64,000 bases of DNA from Paenibacillus amylolyticus (GTDB taxonomy: Bacteria > Bacillota > Bacilli > Paenibacillales > Paenibacillaceae). Location of the stretch: positions 248,001 to 312,000 of the forward strand of contig NZ_RIAS01000001.1 of assembly GCF_003719335.1 (NCBI RefSeq), in the 5' to 3' direction. The notes under the pieces are model-generated. The model was not told where the DNA came from and did no database searches. It saw only the letters and a program-made list of their open reading frames with translations. Within the stretch, counting starts at the first letter, position 1. Every line of letters begins with the position of its first letter. Below are positions 1-9,463 of the stretch, in pieces. The position numbers were made by a program, and so were the translations under genes.

Positions 1-43
1 TTGTTCACATCCACATTTTCCGCATCAAAATGCTGTAAAATGT

Positions 44-2593
44 CTACATTAACATCTGCGGATCTACATCAAGGCTAATAAGCAGCTTCTGGGCCTGAAC
101 ATCATCGTCCATGTGCCGGGCCGTTGCCAGAGCCAGACCGATAGCATCCACATCCCCACGCCATTTTATCATACATTGGAATCGGTATCTATTCTTGATC
201 CTTGGAATTGGAGAAGCTACAGGCCCAAGCACATCAAAGGCTTCGTTACTGAAACGATCCAGACTGCCCAGCCATCCAGCAGCATTCGCCTTCTCTTTCA
301 GCAATCGGGTATAGTTTTCAGCTAGTCGAATCAGAACAGGAAGCTGTTCATGGGAGAAGGTCACCAGAATCAGACGACAGTATGGCGGATACTGTAAATT
401 TCTCCGATGCAGCAACTCCTCTTTCACAAAGGATACGTAGTCATGCTGACTTGCATGTCCAATGGAGTAGTGTTCTGGCGTGTAAGACTGTACAAACACT
501 TCACCCGGTAGTTGATGACGGCCCGCCCGGCCTGCCACTTGTGTCAACAGTTGGAAGGTTTTCTCGGCAGCACGGAAATCAGGCAAGTTAAGAGCCGAAT
601 CCGCGGTGATGACTCCAACGAGCGTCACATCAGGGAAATCGAGACCCTTGGCAACCATCTGGGTTCCAAGCAACACATCGGCTTTTTTCTCCCGAAACTG
701 TTTTAAAAGCTTCTCATGCGCGCCTTTCTCCGTCGTTGTATCCACATCCATACGGATTACCCGAATCCCTGGGAACAACTTGGCGAGTTCCTCTTCAACC
801 CGTTGTGTTCCTGTACCGAAGTAGCGAATATGCTCACTTCCACAATCCGGGCACGTTTCGGGCGCCGCTTCTGCATACCCGCAATAGTGACAGCGTAAAT
901 TATTGGAACGCTGATGATATGTCAAAGAGATGTCGCATTCAGGACAGCCCGCCACATATCCGCAGCTCCGGCACATCACAAAGGTTGAATATCCGCGCCG
1001 ATTCAGTAGCAACACCGTCTGTTCCCCGCGCTCCAATCGTTCTTCCAACCCTTTGTGCAGCGCTCTGCTGAACATGGAACGATTGCCATCCTTCAGTTCT
1101 TCACGCATATCGATGATCCGTACAGTCGGTAGATTGTTGCCAAGCGCCCTTGTAGGCATTTCGAGCAAGAGCGGGGCAAAATCATCATTGCTTTGGGAAC
1201 GCGCAGCATAATAACTTTCCAGCGAAGGCGTGGCCGAACCCAGAACCACCACGGCCTGATGCTGTTGTGCTCTTTTGACAGCCACATCACGCGCATGGTA
1301 TTTCGGCGTTTCTTCCTGTTTATAGGAAGTCTCGTGTTCTTCATCCATAATAATCAGTCCCAGACGGCTGAATGGAGCGAACACCGCAGAGCGGGCACCA
1401 ATCGCCACCTTCACCTGACCTTCCCTGATTTTACGCCATTCATCATAACGTTCACCGCCGGAAAGACGACTGTGCATGACCGCAACCTGATCACCAAAAC
1501 GTCCTTTGAAGCGCTCCACCATCTGTGGAGTAAGAGCAATCTCCGGCACCAGCACGATGGCCTGCCTGTCTTGATTGATACACTGCTGAATGGTCTGCAG
1601 ATAAACTTCGGTTTTGCCACTTCCGGTAACGCCATGCAAAAGAAATACGCCATGACGCTGTTCCTGCAACCGACCGTGGATACTGCCAAAAACGCCTTGT
1701 TGCTCCTCTGTCAATGCCAGCGGCTCTGTCGGTTTAAAACGTCTGCCTTGATACGGATCACGGAATACTTCCACGTCCTCTGTCACAACCAAGCCTTTTT
1801 CCTCAAGCCCCTTAATCGTTGCCGCCGAAACTTGCAGCGTAGACAACACTTCCTTCAAAGGCATGGGCAGCAAATCCTTCATCTCCAGCAAAAAAGAAAG
1901 AATCTCCTTCTGCCGCTGTGCCTTTGCCGGGAACGAGGACAACGCTTCTTCCGCAGCAGCGATATCCACCGCCAGATTCACCGATTTCACCGTTTTTTTA
2001 TTCAGCTTGTCCTTGATCGCCTGACTTTCCAATAGTACACCGCTCAGCAACAGCTTTTTAATCAAGGCTGCATGATTCGGGTACTTGCGGCTTAATTGCT
2101 GCAGGGGCACCTGTCCTCGGCTTTTGACAAAACGAATAATGTCCTGCTGCACCTTCTCGCTTGTCGATTCCTCTCCCCACACAAACAGAACGTCCTCGTT
2201 TGAAGATTCACCTCCAGCATGTCCATCCAGTGCATCTCCTAGCGAAATGTAGCGCTCCGCTTTTCCTTTCAGCGCTGTTGGCACCATCACTTGCAAGGAC
2301 AAAATCCGATTGCTCGCATATCGCTCGCTCATCCACTCTGCCAGCTCCACCAGATCCTTGGATAGTGGCGGCACGATATCCAGCAACTCCTGAATAGGCT
2401 TTAGTTTAAAAGATTCCTCTCCTGTACGGGGAACCAGATCAACAACGAACCCTTGCACGGTACGATGTCCAAAAGGTACACCTACCCTGCTCCCCACCTC
2501 AATCCACTCTTTCATAGAGTCGGGAACCAGATAATCAAAAGGCCGGTCGGTCTGCTTCACAGGCACATCGACAATGACCTTGGCAATCTCCAT
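44..2593 (-). CDS. priA: Primosomal replication restart helicase PriA
   Basis: PriA is a superfamily 2 DNA helicase that recognises stalled or collapsed forks and starts primosome reassembly. The 849-residue protein has the N-terminal 3'-end-binding domain (about residues 5-105), a Walker A motif GVTGSGKT near residue 322, a DEEH box near 416 (IIMDEEHETSYKQE), and a zinc-binding insert around 540-590 with four CxxC pairs (CRSCG, CPEC, CHYCG, CPDC). The helicase C-terminal motif QVAGRAGR follows. Length is normal for Firmicutes. It follows coaBC by three bases, so the two are translationally linked, as in Bacillus where def and fmt come next; those would lie beyond the left window edge. The first 43 bases hold no gene I can support. 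Confidence 0.98.
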   Translation of the reverse strand: MEIAKVIVDVPVKQTDRPFDYLVPDSMKEWIEVGSRVGVPFGHRTVQGFVVDLVPRTGEESFKLKPIQELLDIVPPLSKDLVELAEWMSERYASNRILSLQVMVPTALKGKAERYISLGDALDGHAGGESSNEDVLFVWGEESTSEKVQQDIIRFVKSRGQVPLQQLSRKYPNHAALIKKLLLSGVLLESQAIKDKLNKKTVKSVNLAVDIAAAEEALSSFPAKAQRQKEILSFLLEMKDLLPMPLKEVLSTLQVSAATIKGLEEKGLVVTEDVEVFRDPYQGRRFKPTEPLALTEEQQGVFGSIHGRLQEQRHGVFLLHGVTGSGKTEVYLQTIQQCINQDRQAIVLVPEIALTPQMVERFKGRFGDQVAVMHSRLSGGERYDEWRKIREGQVKVAIGARSAVFAPFSRLGLIIMDEEHETSYKQEETPKYHARDVAVKRAQQHQAVVVLGSATPSLESYYAARSQSNDDFAPLLLEMPTRALGNNLPTVRIIDMREELKDGNRSMFSRALHKGLEERLERGEQTVLLLNRRGYSTFVMCRSCGYVAGCPECDISLTYHQRSNNLRCHYCGYAEAAPETCPDCGSEHIRYFGTGTQRVEEELAKLFPGIRVIRMDVDTTTEKGAHEKLLKQFREKKADVLLGTQMVAKGLDFPDVTLVGVITADSALNLPDFRAAEKTFQLLTQVAGRAGRHQLPGEVFVQSYTPEHYSIGHASQHDYVSFVKEELLHRRNLQYPPYCRLILVTFSHEQLPVLIRLAENYTRLLKEKANAAGWLGSLDRFSNEAFDVLGPVASPIPRIKNRYRFQCMIKWRGDVDAIGLALATARHMDDDVQAQKLLISLDVDPQMLM

Positions 2594-2596
2594 CTT

Positions 2597-3910
2597 TTAA
2601 TTCCTCCCGGCAATGCGCTCCGCCGCAATTCGGAGCAAACGATGTGCCACATCTTCCTTGGACATCAGCTCAAGCTCCTCTACTAACCCATCACGGTCAT
2701 AAATATGCACCGCGTTGGTGTCTGTTCCAAATCCTGCTCCCGAACGGGTGACATCATTGGCTACGATCAGATCACAATTTTTCCGTTCCAGTTTCTCACG
2801 TGCATACATCTCGAGCGACTGGGTCTCGGCGGCAAAACCAATCAAATACTGATGGGTCTTCCGTTTACCCAGCGTCTCCAAAATATCTATATTTTTCACA
2901 AGTTCGAGCGACAACGTGTCGCCTTTTTTCTTGATTTTTTCCATGTAAACTTCTTTCGGGCGATAATCCGCCACAGCGGCTGCCTTAATGACGATATCCG
3001 CACCATCCCACTCCTGGGATACCGCCTCATACATGTCCTGTGCAGACTGTACGGGGATGATTTGTACATTTTCTGGCGGCTGTGCCTGTGTACTACCCAT
3101 AACAAGCTTCACATCAGCCCCAAGATCACGCGCAGCAGCGGCGATGGCAAACCCCATTTTCCCAGATGAATCATTCGTAATATAACGAACTGGATCAATG
3201 CGCTCGATCGTACCGCCAGCGGTAACCACAACCTTTTTGCCTTTTAAAAGCGTATTCTGCACCGAAACCCCGCTTTGCATAGACTCCTGAATCCCTTCCT
3301 GTGCACCACCTAGTGCAAAAGCTTCAACTAGAGCCGGTTCTGAACGTTTCCATGATACCTCATCACGCTGTGCAAAAAAACGCTCCACCACATCCACAAT
3401 GGTTTCCGGTTCTTCCAAACGCCCCTTGCCTACATAGCCGCAGGCCAGAAGTCCTTCACCCGGTTCAATCATTAATGTACCCCGTTCAGCCAGCAGATTC
3501 ATGTTGTGTTTCACCGCCGGATGATCATACATATGCACATTCATGGCAGGAGCAATCATCACTGGTGCAGTAGTAGCAAGCAGGGTCGTAGTGAGCATAT
3601 CGTCAGCCATCCCGTGTGCCATTTTGGCAATGACATTCGCTGTTGCCGGAGCGACCAGCACCAAATCAGCCATGTCTGCGAGATTGATATGAGAAACCAC
3701 CGCTGGCTCACGTTCATCAAATGTATCTGTATATACTGCGTTTCGGGTCAACGTTTGCAGCGTTAATTCGGTAATAAACTGTGTCGCCGAAGCGGTCATA
3801 ATGACATGAACATCCGCTCCCTTTTGCACCAGTTTGCTGCATAATGTTGCTGCTTTATAAGCTGCTATGCCCCCTGTTACGCCAAGCACGATTTTTTTAC
3901 CGTTCAACAT
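2597..3910 (-). CDS. coaBC: Bifunctional CoaBC: phosphopantothenoylcysteine synthetase/decarboxylase
   Basis: This fused enzyme joins cysteine to 4'-phosphopantothenate and then decarboxylates the product, two steps of coenzyme A synthesis in the cytosol. The N-terminal half is the flavin-dependent CoaC decarboxylase (GVTGGIAAYKA near residue 10, the APAMNVHMYDHP motif, and a Cys motif ACGYVGKGRLEEP). The C-terminal half is CoaB, starting near residue 225 with VVVTAGGTIERIDPVRYI, and containing SGKMGFAIA and IGFAAET. I place the start at the ATG ending at 3910, which has GGGGG nine bases upstream; a TTG two codons earlier has worse spacing. The gene is separated from rpoZ by a terminator and a repeat-like element, so it probably has its own promoter. 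Confidence 0.97.
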   Translation of the reverse strand: MLNGKKIVLGVTGGIAAYKAATLCSKLVQKGADVHVIMTASATQFITELTLQTLTRNAVYTDTFDEREPAVVSHINLADMADLVLVAPATANVIAKMAHGMADDMLTTTLLATTAPVMIAPAMNVHMYDHPAVKHNMNLLAERGTLMIEPGEGLLACGYVGKGRLEEPETIVDVVERFFAQRDEVSWKRSEPALVEAFALGGAQEGIQESMQSGVSVQNTLLKGKKVVVTAGGTIERIDPVRYITNDSSGKMGFAIAAAARDLGADVKLVMGSTQAQPPENVQIIPVQSAQDMYEAVSQEWDGADIVIKAAAVADYRPKEVYMEKIKKKGDTLSLELVKNIDILETLGKRKTHQYLIGFAAETQSLEMYAREKLERKNCDLIVANDVTRSGAGFGTDTNAVHIYDRDGLVEELELMSKEDVAHRLLRIAAERIAGRN

Positions 3911-3960
3911 GTTCAATATCCCCCGATAATGTTAAGACATCAATACAAGTATAAATACGA

Positions 3961-4121
3961 GGGCGTGTCTGAAAACGCTGAGGGGAGCAGATTTTGCTGA
4001 ATTTTCGTTCCAAGCCAGGAAGTTTTCCGCAGGCGTGCCGGGGCACGTCAAGGGAAACTGACGCAGCAGGGGGCGAAAAGGCGGTAAAAGATGCACTTCA
4101 GTAGGTTTCAAGACACGTCCT
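3961..4121. repeat. Structured repeat-like element with imperfect terminal inverted repeats
   Basis: The segment starts GGGCGTGTCTGAAAAC and ends GTTTCAAGACACGTCCTA, so its ends are imperfect inverted repeats of about 16 bases. Inside is a second inverted pair: GTTTTCC with GCGTGCC on one side, and GGCACG with GGGAAAC on the other. It has no open frame of note and no Shine-Dalgarno. It sits between the rpoZ terminator and coaBC, where Bacillus has a short gap. It could be a MITE-like or palindromic interspersed element, or a folded RNA. I see no second copy in this window, so repetition in the genome is inferred, not shown. Confidence 0.45.
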
Positions 4122-4151
4122 AGTTCATCAATCTGATCAAGGCTTATTCGT

Positions 4152-4176
4152 AAAAAAATAACAACCTTTCGGTTGT
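4152..4176 (-). terminator. Intrinsic terminator after rpoZ
   Basis: On the minus strand ACAACC, a GAAA tetraloop and GGTTGT form a 6-bp stem, followed by TATTTTTTT. It lies 50 bases after the rpoZ stop and should end the yicC-remA-gmk-rpoZ transcript before coaBC. Confidence 0.85.
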
Positions 4177-4225
4177 CAAAATGATTCGGCTATCGCCGTA
4201 TGCAGTTGAAGAGCAGCCCTGGGGC

Positions 4226-4438
4226 CTACTCTTCTTCTTCGTCCTGCCCTTTGATCACAACAAGAAGATCACCATAAATCTCTTCCAAAGCAACGCCAAC
4301 CTGTTTATGGGACTTTGCGTTTCTCAGCTCTGTTTTTTCGCCTTCGCGAAGCTGTCTCGCACGGCGGGAAGCAGCAACAACCAGGGAATACTTGCTGTCA
4401 ACTTTGTTCATCATTTCATCAATTGAAGGATACAGCAT
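4226..4438 (-). CDS. rpoZ: RNA polymerase omega subunit
   Basis: RpoZ is the small omega subunit that helps assembly and stability of RNA polymerase by clamping the beta' subunit. The 70-residue protein has the family start MLYPSIDEMMNKVDSKYSLV and the core AASRRARQLREGE, then an acidic tail ending EEEE. Length is normal for Bacillales. It lies downstream of gmk with a gap of about 160 bases, the last gene of the group before the terminator at 4152-4176. Confidence 0.97.
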   Translation of the reverse strand: MLYPSIDEMMNKVDSKYSLVVAASRRARQLREGEKTELRNAKSHKQVGVALEEIYGDLLVVIKGQDEEEE

Positions 4439-4602
4439 ATTAACAAAACACCTCTTTGCTTTAATATAATCACAAGTTGCCGCCGGACAGAACCTTTATG
4501 TTGCGTGTCCTCACGTACAAGCAGTAGTCCGGAATGAACCTCAACCTTAACATGATATGACAACTGCCCCATGAATATCGCTGTATGCGGCGGCAAAAGG
4601 AA

Positions 4603-5175
4603 TTATTTATTGATCTTACAATGTTCGGCGATAATGATGCTTTCTATTCGTTTGCAAGCCGAATCGATCTCATCATTGACCACAGCATAGTCATAATGCT
4701 CGAGCAGATTGATCTCATCGACTGCTACAGACATCCGGTGATCAATCGTCGCTTGACTTTCCGTGCCCCGTCCTTGAATACGATCCTTCAACTCGTCCAA
4801 AGAAGGAGGAAGCAGGAAGACGAAAATCCCCTCAGGGAATTTCTCCTTCACTTTAAGTGCACCCTGAACCTCAATCTCCAGAATAATATCTCTGCCTTCG
4901 TTGATCGTTCTCTCCACAAAATCACGCGGAGTACCGTAATAATTGCCCACATACTCTGCATGTTCCAGCAGTTGATCCTCGGCTATCATTCTCAGAAACT
5001 CATCATGAGAGTGAAAAAAATAGTTCACTCCATGCTCTTCACCCAAACGTGGCTGACGAGTGGTTGCTGAGACCGAATAAGTCAAATTCGGCACCCGTTG
5101 GCGCAACGCACTGCATACTGTACCCTTCCCGACCCCGGATGGGCCGGACAACACTATCAGTAATCCCTTAGACAT
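4603..5175 (-). CDS. gmk: Guanylate kinase
   Basis: Gmk phosphorylates GMP to GDP with ATP, an essential step in GTP and dGTP supply and a target of (p)ppGpp in Bacillus. The P-loop GPSGVGKGT lies near residue 10, followed by the GMP-binding region [20 protein letters not shown]. The frame is open further upstream, but the ATG ending at 5175 ([11 protein letters not shown]) is chosen because GGAGTG precedes it and the family starts there; this gives 190 residues. remA ends 13 bases upstream, so they are co-transcribed. Confidence 0.97.
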   Translation of the reverse strand: MSKGLLIVLSGPSGVGKGTVCSALRQRVPNLTYSVSATTRQPRLGEEHGVNYFFHSHDEFLRMIAEDQLLEHAEYVGNYYGTPRDFVERTINEGRDIILEIEVQGALKVKEKFPEGIFVFLLPPSLDELKDRIQGRGTESQATIDHRMSVAVDEINLLEHYDYAVVNDEIDSACKRIESIIIAEHCKINK

Positions 5176-5188
5176 ATTACACTCCATT

Positions 5189-5449
5189 TTATTCGTCGTT
5201 ATCATCATCTTTCGAGGAAAGACGATGGGCGACCGTTTCAGGCTGAACAGCAGACAGAATAACATGATCACTATCCGTAATAATTACGGCACGTGTACGT
5301 CTTCCATACGTTGCATCGATCAGCATGTGACGATCTCTAGCCTCTTGTATAATTCTCTTGATCGGCGCCGATTCCGGACTCACGATGGATATAATCCGGT
5401 TCGCCGATACGATGTTACCGAATCCAATGTTAATGAGTTTGATTGCCAT
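5189..5449 (-). CDS. remA: Extracellular matrix regulator RemA (DUF370)
   Basis: RemA is a small DNA-binding protein which in Bacillus subtilis activates biofilm matrix and osmoprotection genes. The protein matches the family from [14 protein letters not shown] through [20 protein letters not shown], ending in an Asp-rich tail. The ATG ending at 5449 gives 86 residues, the usual family length, and GGGGGAAG sits upstream; an in-frame start eight codons earlier is less likely. Conserved between yicC and gmk, as in Bacillus. Confidence 0.95.
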   Translation of the reverse strand: MAIKLINIGFGNIVSANRIISIVSPESAPIKRIIQEARDRHMLIDATYGRRTRAVIITDSDHVILSAVQPETVAHRLSSKDDDNDE

Positions 5450-5500
5450 AATCAGGTTCTTCCCCCTATACATGCGACTCTTTTGCCGAAATTCAGCCGT

Positions 5501-6400
5501 TCATTCGATGTTCGCCGCTTGCTCACGAATCTTCTCCAGCTCCGCTTTCATCTCGACAACACGGTTCACCAGAGCCAAGTGGTTGGCTTTTGATCCAATC
5601 GTATTAACCTCACGATTCATCTCCTGAATCAGAAAGTCCAACTTGCGGCCTACCGCTTCCTCGCTCTTTAACAACTCTCTGCATTGTCCAAAGTGGCTAA
5701 GTAAACGCGTAAGCTCCTCTTCAATGTTGGAACGATCAGCAAAGACTGCGATTTCCATACCCAATTTATGCTCATCAAAAGGGAAAGAGCCGTCTTCCTG
5801 CAACTCCGTCAGACGCTGTTTCAACTTGTTGCGGTAATCGCTCACCACAGTGGGTGCAAGTGCAAGCATCTCGGTGTGCAGTAACTCCAGACGGGTGATC
5901 CGCCGCTCCAGATCATTGGCCAGATGAAGACCTTCACGAGCGCGCATCTGCTCCAAGCTGGACAGAGCTTCGTTCAATCCGGCCTGCAGAACCTGCTCCC
6001 ACTCGTCTTTTTGTTCCTCCTGAACGGGACTTGTCCCATCCGGATGAACCATGACATCCGGCAGACCCAGCATATCCACAATACTCGGCTTACCCTGCAT
6101 TCCAAATTGAGACTCAAGTTGCTCTGCAGCCTGCAGATAGGCCCTGACCGCCTGCTCATTCAGAACAGCGGGGAGAGCCTGGTCTTCCTCTTTTTCTTTC
6201 ATTACATAAACATCAATCCGCCCACGTTTCAAGCGGCTCTGTACGATCTTTCTCAAACCATCTTCATAATACGTCCACTCTCTTGGCAGACGCATCATCA
6301 CTTCGCAATAACGATGATTGACTGATTTGATCTCCAATTGTACCTTGTAGCCGCCAAAATGAAAGGCGGATTGACCGTATCCGGTCATACTGAATGACAT
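5501..6400 (-). CDS. YicC/YloC-family endoribonuclease
   Basis: YicC-family proteins are conserved ring-shaped RNases linked to stationary-phase survival and small-RNA decay. The protein has the N-terminal signature MSFSMTGYGQ, the internal IKSVNHRYCEVMMRLPREW, and the C-terminal IGSKANHLALVNRVVEMKAELEKIREQ(AANIE). The ATG ending at 6400 is chosen by family alignment and GGATGTG upstream; a GTG three codons earlier is open. The next gene, the methyltransferase fusion, ends 19 bases upstream, so they may share a transcript. Confidence 0.93.
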   Translation of the reverse strand: MSFSMTGYGQSAFHFGGYKVQLEIKSVNHRYCEVMMRLPREWTYYEDGLRKIVQSRLKRGRIDVYVMKEKEEDQALPAVLNEQAVRAYLQAAEQLESQFGMQGKPSIVDMLGLPDVMVHPDGTSPVQEEQKDEWEQVLQAGLNEALSSLEQMRAREGLHLANDLERRITRLELLHTEMLALAPTVVSDYRNKLKQRLTELQEDGSFPFDEHKLGMEIAVFADRSNIEEELTRLLSHFGQCRELLKSEEAVGRKLDFLIQEMNREVNTIGSKANHLALVNRVVEMKAELEKIREQAANIE

Positions 6401-6419
6401 CGGCATCACATCCGTTTTA

Positions 6420-8309
6420 CTATTGTAATTGATTATTAGGGTTGAAACAAGTAGGACATTGATGCTCCGACTTCTCCCAGACGTATTGAGTCAGTTCAGC
6501 TGTCATGCCATAGAACATAAACGGAGTCATCAGATAGATGCCTTTGAAGTGCTCTGTAGCTACATCCAGCAGCTCTTTCGCAATCGTTACCCCCATGGCA
6601 CGCCCTTCTTCACCTTCCAGCCCTGCCATCCGTGAACGCACTTCATCGGAAAGCTGGATACCTGGAACCTCATTGTGCAGATACTCTGCATTTCGGCCGC
6701 TTGCGAGTGGCATAATACCGACAAAAATAGGAATATCAAGATGTTTGGTTGCCTCACGCATCGCAACGATCAATTGCGGATCATATACTGGCTGAGTCAT
6801 AATATAGTCTGCCCCGGAGGCAATTTTCTTCTCAAGCCTTTGTACCGCTTTGTCCAGATGTTTCACGTTCGGGTTGAAGGCCGCTCCAATAACAAAGCCG
6901 GCTTTCTGTTTCAACGGTTTACCCGAAAAGGCTACACCATCATTGAGCTGTTTAATCATTCGTATGATTTCAAACGACGTCAGATCGTACACAGAGCTTG
7001 AACCAGGCAAGTCACCAAACCTCGCAGGGTCCCCTGTAACGGCAAGCACATGGTTAATGCCGAGTGCGTCAAATCCCATCATATGGGACTGAGTTCCGAT
7101 CAAGTTACGGTCACGGCAGGCGATATGCACAAGCGCACGAAGTCCTGTGCGATCCTGCACCAGATGTCCGAGTGCCATATTACTCATACGTGTTACAGCA
7201 AGGGAGTTGTCTGCAAGCGTCAGGGCATCCGCTCCAGCCGCCTTCAGCGTTTCGGCCCCCTTCATAAATTTAGCAATATCCAGATCACGCGGGGGATCAA
7301 GCTCTACAATGACCGTGTGGCGTTGTTTGACCAGATCAACAATCGTCGGCTGGCCTCCTCGTCCTGCGCGTTCGTCCACATTCTCATGAAGTACAATGCG
7401 TGACGTAATCTCGGCAGGATCAGGTTCAGCAATCGGCTGAGGTACGTAATCCGCAAGCGCTTGTTTAATCGCAGTGATATGATCCGGCGTTGTACCGCAG
7501 CAACCGCCGATGATGCGAGCACCAAGATCTGCGAACTGAACTGCCGTTTGCCCAAAGTACTCTGGAGTTGCACCGTATCGGAATTGACCATCTACATAGT
7601 CCGCTGCACCCGCATTCGGATATACGGACATCGGAACACCGACGCGTCCAGCAACGGTTTCCATTGCGCGCATGATCCCGTTCGGACCGGACCTGCAATT
7701 GAAACCGATGACGTCAGCACCCTGTTCGCGCATGATACGAAATGCTTCGGGCATCGTGTAACCGTCCAGCGTATGGCCTACATCCTCTACCGCGAATTGT
7801 CCAATCACAGGCAGGTCGCTCAACTTGCGTGCCTGCAAAAGAGCGATATCCATCTCTTCAATATCATAGAACGTTTCAAGCAGAATGCCGTCAACACCTT
7901 CGTCTAGTAACGCAAAAATCTGCTGTTGATAGAAGCGTTTCAATTCACTAGTAGACACGTTTGTCCGTTTTCCACCGCGAATCGAACCTACTGCACCAAG
8001 AACGTAGTTCTCTGTCCCTGCCACTTCTTTCGCGATGCGTACGCCCGCACGGTTCACGTCCTCCACCTTGGACTCTAGTCCAAATTTGGACAATTTGTCA
8101 AAGTTGGCCGAGTACGTATTTGTCTCGAATATATCCGTGCCTGCATCACGGTAACGGCGATGTACATCAGCCACAACTTCAGGTGAAATCAAGTTCAACT
8201 CTTCATAAGATATCCCTACCGGAAATCCCATTTGATATAGAAATGTCCCCATCGCCCCATCCCCAACAAGAACACGTTGCTTCATCGCTGTACGTAAATC
8301 TGCCTTCAT
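6420..8309 (-). CDS. Homocysteine S-methyltransferase / methylenetetrahydrofolate reductase fusion (YitJ type)
   Basis: A bifunctional enzyme of methionine synthesis. The N-terminal homocysteine-binding domain (about residues 1-300) keeps the zinc cysteines: one in IGFNCRSGP near 205 and a pair in GGCCGTTPDH near 268. The C-terminal methylenetetrahydrofolate reductase domain (about 325-610) reads KQRHTVIVELDPPRDLD and continues to YIMTQPVYDP and PIFVGIMPLAS. The 629-residue length fits B. subtilis YitJ. The start has a GGGGGGAAATGG Shine-Dalgarno. In B. subtilis this gene is under a SAM riboswitch; the 230 bases upstream here show no S-box, so control differs or sits elsewhere. Confidence 0.95.
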   Translation of the reverse strand: MKADLRTAMKQRVLVGDGAMGTFLYQMGFPVGISYEELNLISPEVVADVHRRYRDAGTDIFETNTYSANFDKLSKFGLESKVEDVNRAGVRIAKEVAGTENYVLGAVGSIRGGKRTNVSTSELKRFYQQQIFALLDEGVDGILLETFYDIEEMDIALLQARKLSDLPVIGQFAVEDVGHTLDGYTMPEAFRIMREQGADVIGFNCRSGPNGIMRAMETVAGRVGVPMSVYPNAGAADYVDGQFRYGATPEYFGQTAVQFADLGARIIGGCCGTTPDHITAIKQALADYVPQPIAEPDPAEITSRIVLHENVDERAGRGGQPTIVDLVKQRHTVIVELDPPRDLDIAKFMKGAETLKAAGADALTLADNSLAVTRMSNMALGHLVQDRTGLRALVHIACRDRNLIGTQSHMMGFDALGINHVLAVTGDPARFGDLPGSSSVYDLTSFEIIRMIKQLNDGVAFSGKPLKQKAGFVIGAAFNPNVKHLDKAVQRLEKKIASGADYIMTQPVYDPQLIVAMREATKHLDIPIFVGIMPLASGRNAEYLHNEVPGIQLSDEVRSRMAGLEGEEGRAMGVTIAKELLDVATEHFKGIYLMTPFMFYGMTAELTQYVWEKSEHQCPTCFNPNNQLQ

Positions 8310-8492
8310 CCCATTTCCCCCCGCCTGACTGTGATCGTTTTCATACTAATGTAACACAAAAAATGCTTAAAAACGAAGAAAAACACAGGTAGTTACTGTA
8401 TGTCCGACTCCAGTGGACATTCCTCCGAAATATGTACTGAATTTGTCCTTAATGACCGGACAGCTTGTAAAAACAACTTGTCTACTTTGGAT

Positions 8493-8517
8493 AAAAAAGA
8501 GGCCCGTAGGCCTCTTT
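8493..8517 (-). terminator. Intrinsic terminator after dapF
   Basis: On the minus strand AAAGAGGCC, a 4-base loop and GGCCTCTTT form a perfect 9-bp stem followed by a T run. It sits 27 bases after the dapF stop. Confidence 0.9.
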
Positions 8518-8543
8518 CGTGTAATCTTCTACTTTTCATGAAA

Positions 8544-9377
8544 TTATGAGGTGACTCCTTTGAAAACAACTTCGGCCGGTCCCGTCATATAAACGTGGTT
8601 ATCCGCCTCATTCCACTCAATGTTCAGATCCCCGCCTTTAAGGCTGATCACAGCTGTACGATCGGTATGACCATTTAGCACAGAAGATACCAGTGTTGCA
8701 CAAGCTCCTGTTCCGCAGGCCAGTGTCGGGCCAGCCCCGCGCTCCCATACACGCATGTCTACATATCCGCGGTCACGTACCGTCGCGAATTCAACATTGA
8801 TTTTTTTTGGAAACATCGGATGCACCTCAAGTAATGGCCCCCATGTTGTAAGATCAAAGTTCACCGCATCATCGACATAGATGACCGCGTGAGGGTTGCC
8901 CATAGACACCGCTGTAAATTTGAATGCATGTCCATTCGCTTCAATGTTATGATTGACCACCGGATTCGCATCTACTGTTGTAGGTACTTGAAGGCCATCC
9001 AGAATCGGCTCGCCCATGTCTACCCGAACCGTCTCCACTTTGCCATCCCGGATATTAAGAGTTACAGGTTGAACACCTGCACCAATCGTCTCAATCGTAA
9101 TCTGTTCGCGGTCAACATGCCCATGGTCATACACATACTTGGACACACAACGGATCGCGTTGCCGCATTGCTCCGCTTCCGAACCGTCCGAGTTCATGAT
9201 ACGCATCTGAAAATCCGCCTTCTCTGAAGGCAGTATATAAACCAGACCGTCTGCGCCGATGCCGAAGAATCGATTGCACCATTTTACCGCAAGTTCAGCA
9301 GCATCCGCCGGAAGCTGTTTTTCACCAAATACAACGATAAAGTCGTTGCCTAGTCCGTGCATTTTCGTAAATTCCAT
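8544..9377 (-). CDS. dapF: Diaminopimelate epimerase
   Basis: DapF converts LL- to meso-diaminopimelate for peptidoglycan and lysine, without cofactor, using two cysteines. C71 lies in EQCGNAIRC and the second catalytic Cys, near 219, in LACGTGACA. The N-terminus MEFTKMHGLGNDFIVV is the family signature and the 277-residue length is typical. AAAGGAGTG precedes the start by a proper distance. It lies between a calcium ATPase and the YitJ-type gene, with its own terminator, so it is probably monocistronic. Confidence 0.98.
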   Translation of the reverse strand: MEFTKMHGLGNDFIVVFGEKQLPADAAELAVKWCNRFFGIGADGLVYILPSEKADFQMRIMNSDGSEAEQCGNAIRCVSKYVYDHGHVDREQITIETIGAGVQPVTLNIRDGKVETVRVDMGEPILDGLQVPTTVDANPVVNHNIEANGHAFKFTAVSMGNPHAVIYVDDAVNFDLTTWGPLLEVHPMFPKKINVEFATVRDRGYVDMRVWERGAGPTLACGTGACATLVSSVLNGHTDRTAVISLKGGDLNIEWNEADNHVYMTGPAEVVFKGVTS

Positions 9378-9463
9378 AATCTAGCCCACTCCTTTTGGCA
9401 GTCCGCGGCCAAGCTTTATAGTTTATTTATAGCTAATCTTCATATCATGCGTACAAAGCATAC

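Noticed and set aside
1..43. Possible start of a further gene at the left edge
   Set aside because: Too short and no start with Shine-Dalgarno.
1193..2035. 280-residue open frame on the plus strand
   Set aside because: It lies fully inside priA on the other strand, with no Shine-Dalgarno or family match.
8310..8543. SAM riboswitch before the YitJ-type gene
   Set aside because: Read on the minus strand; the conserved S-box core is not present.
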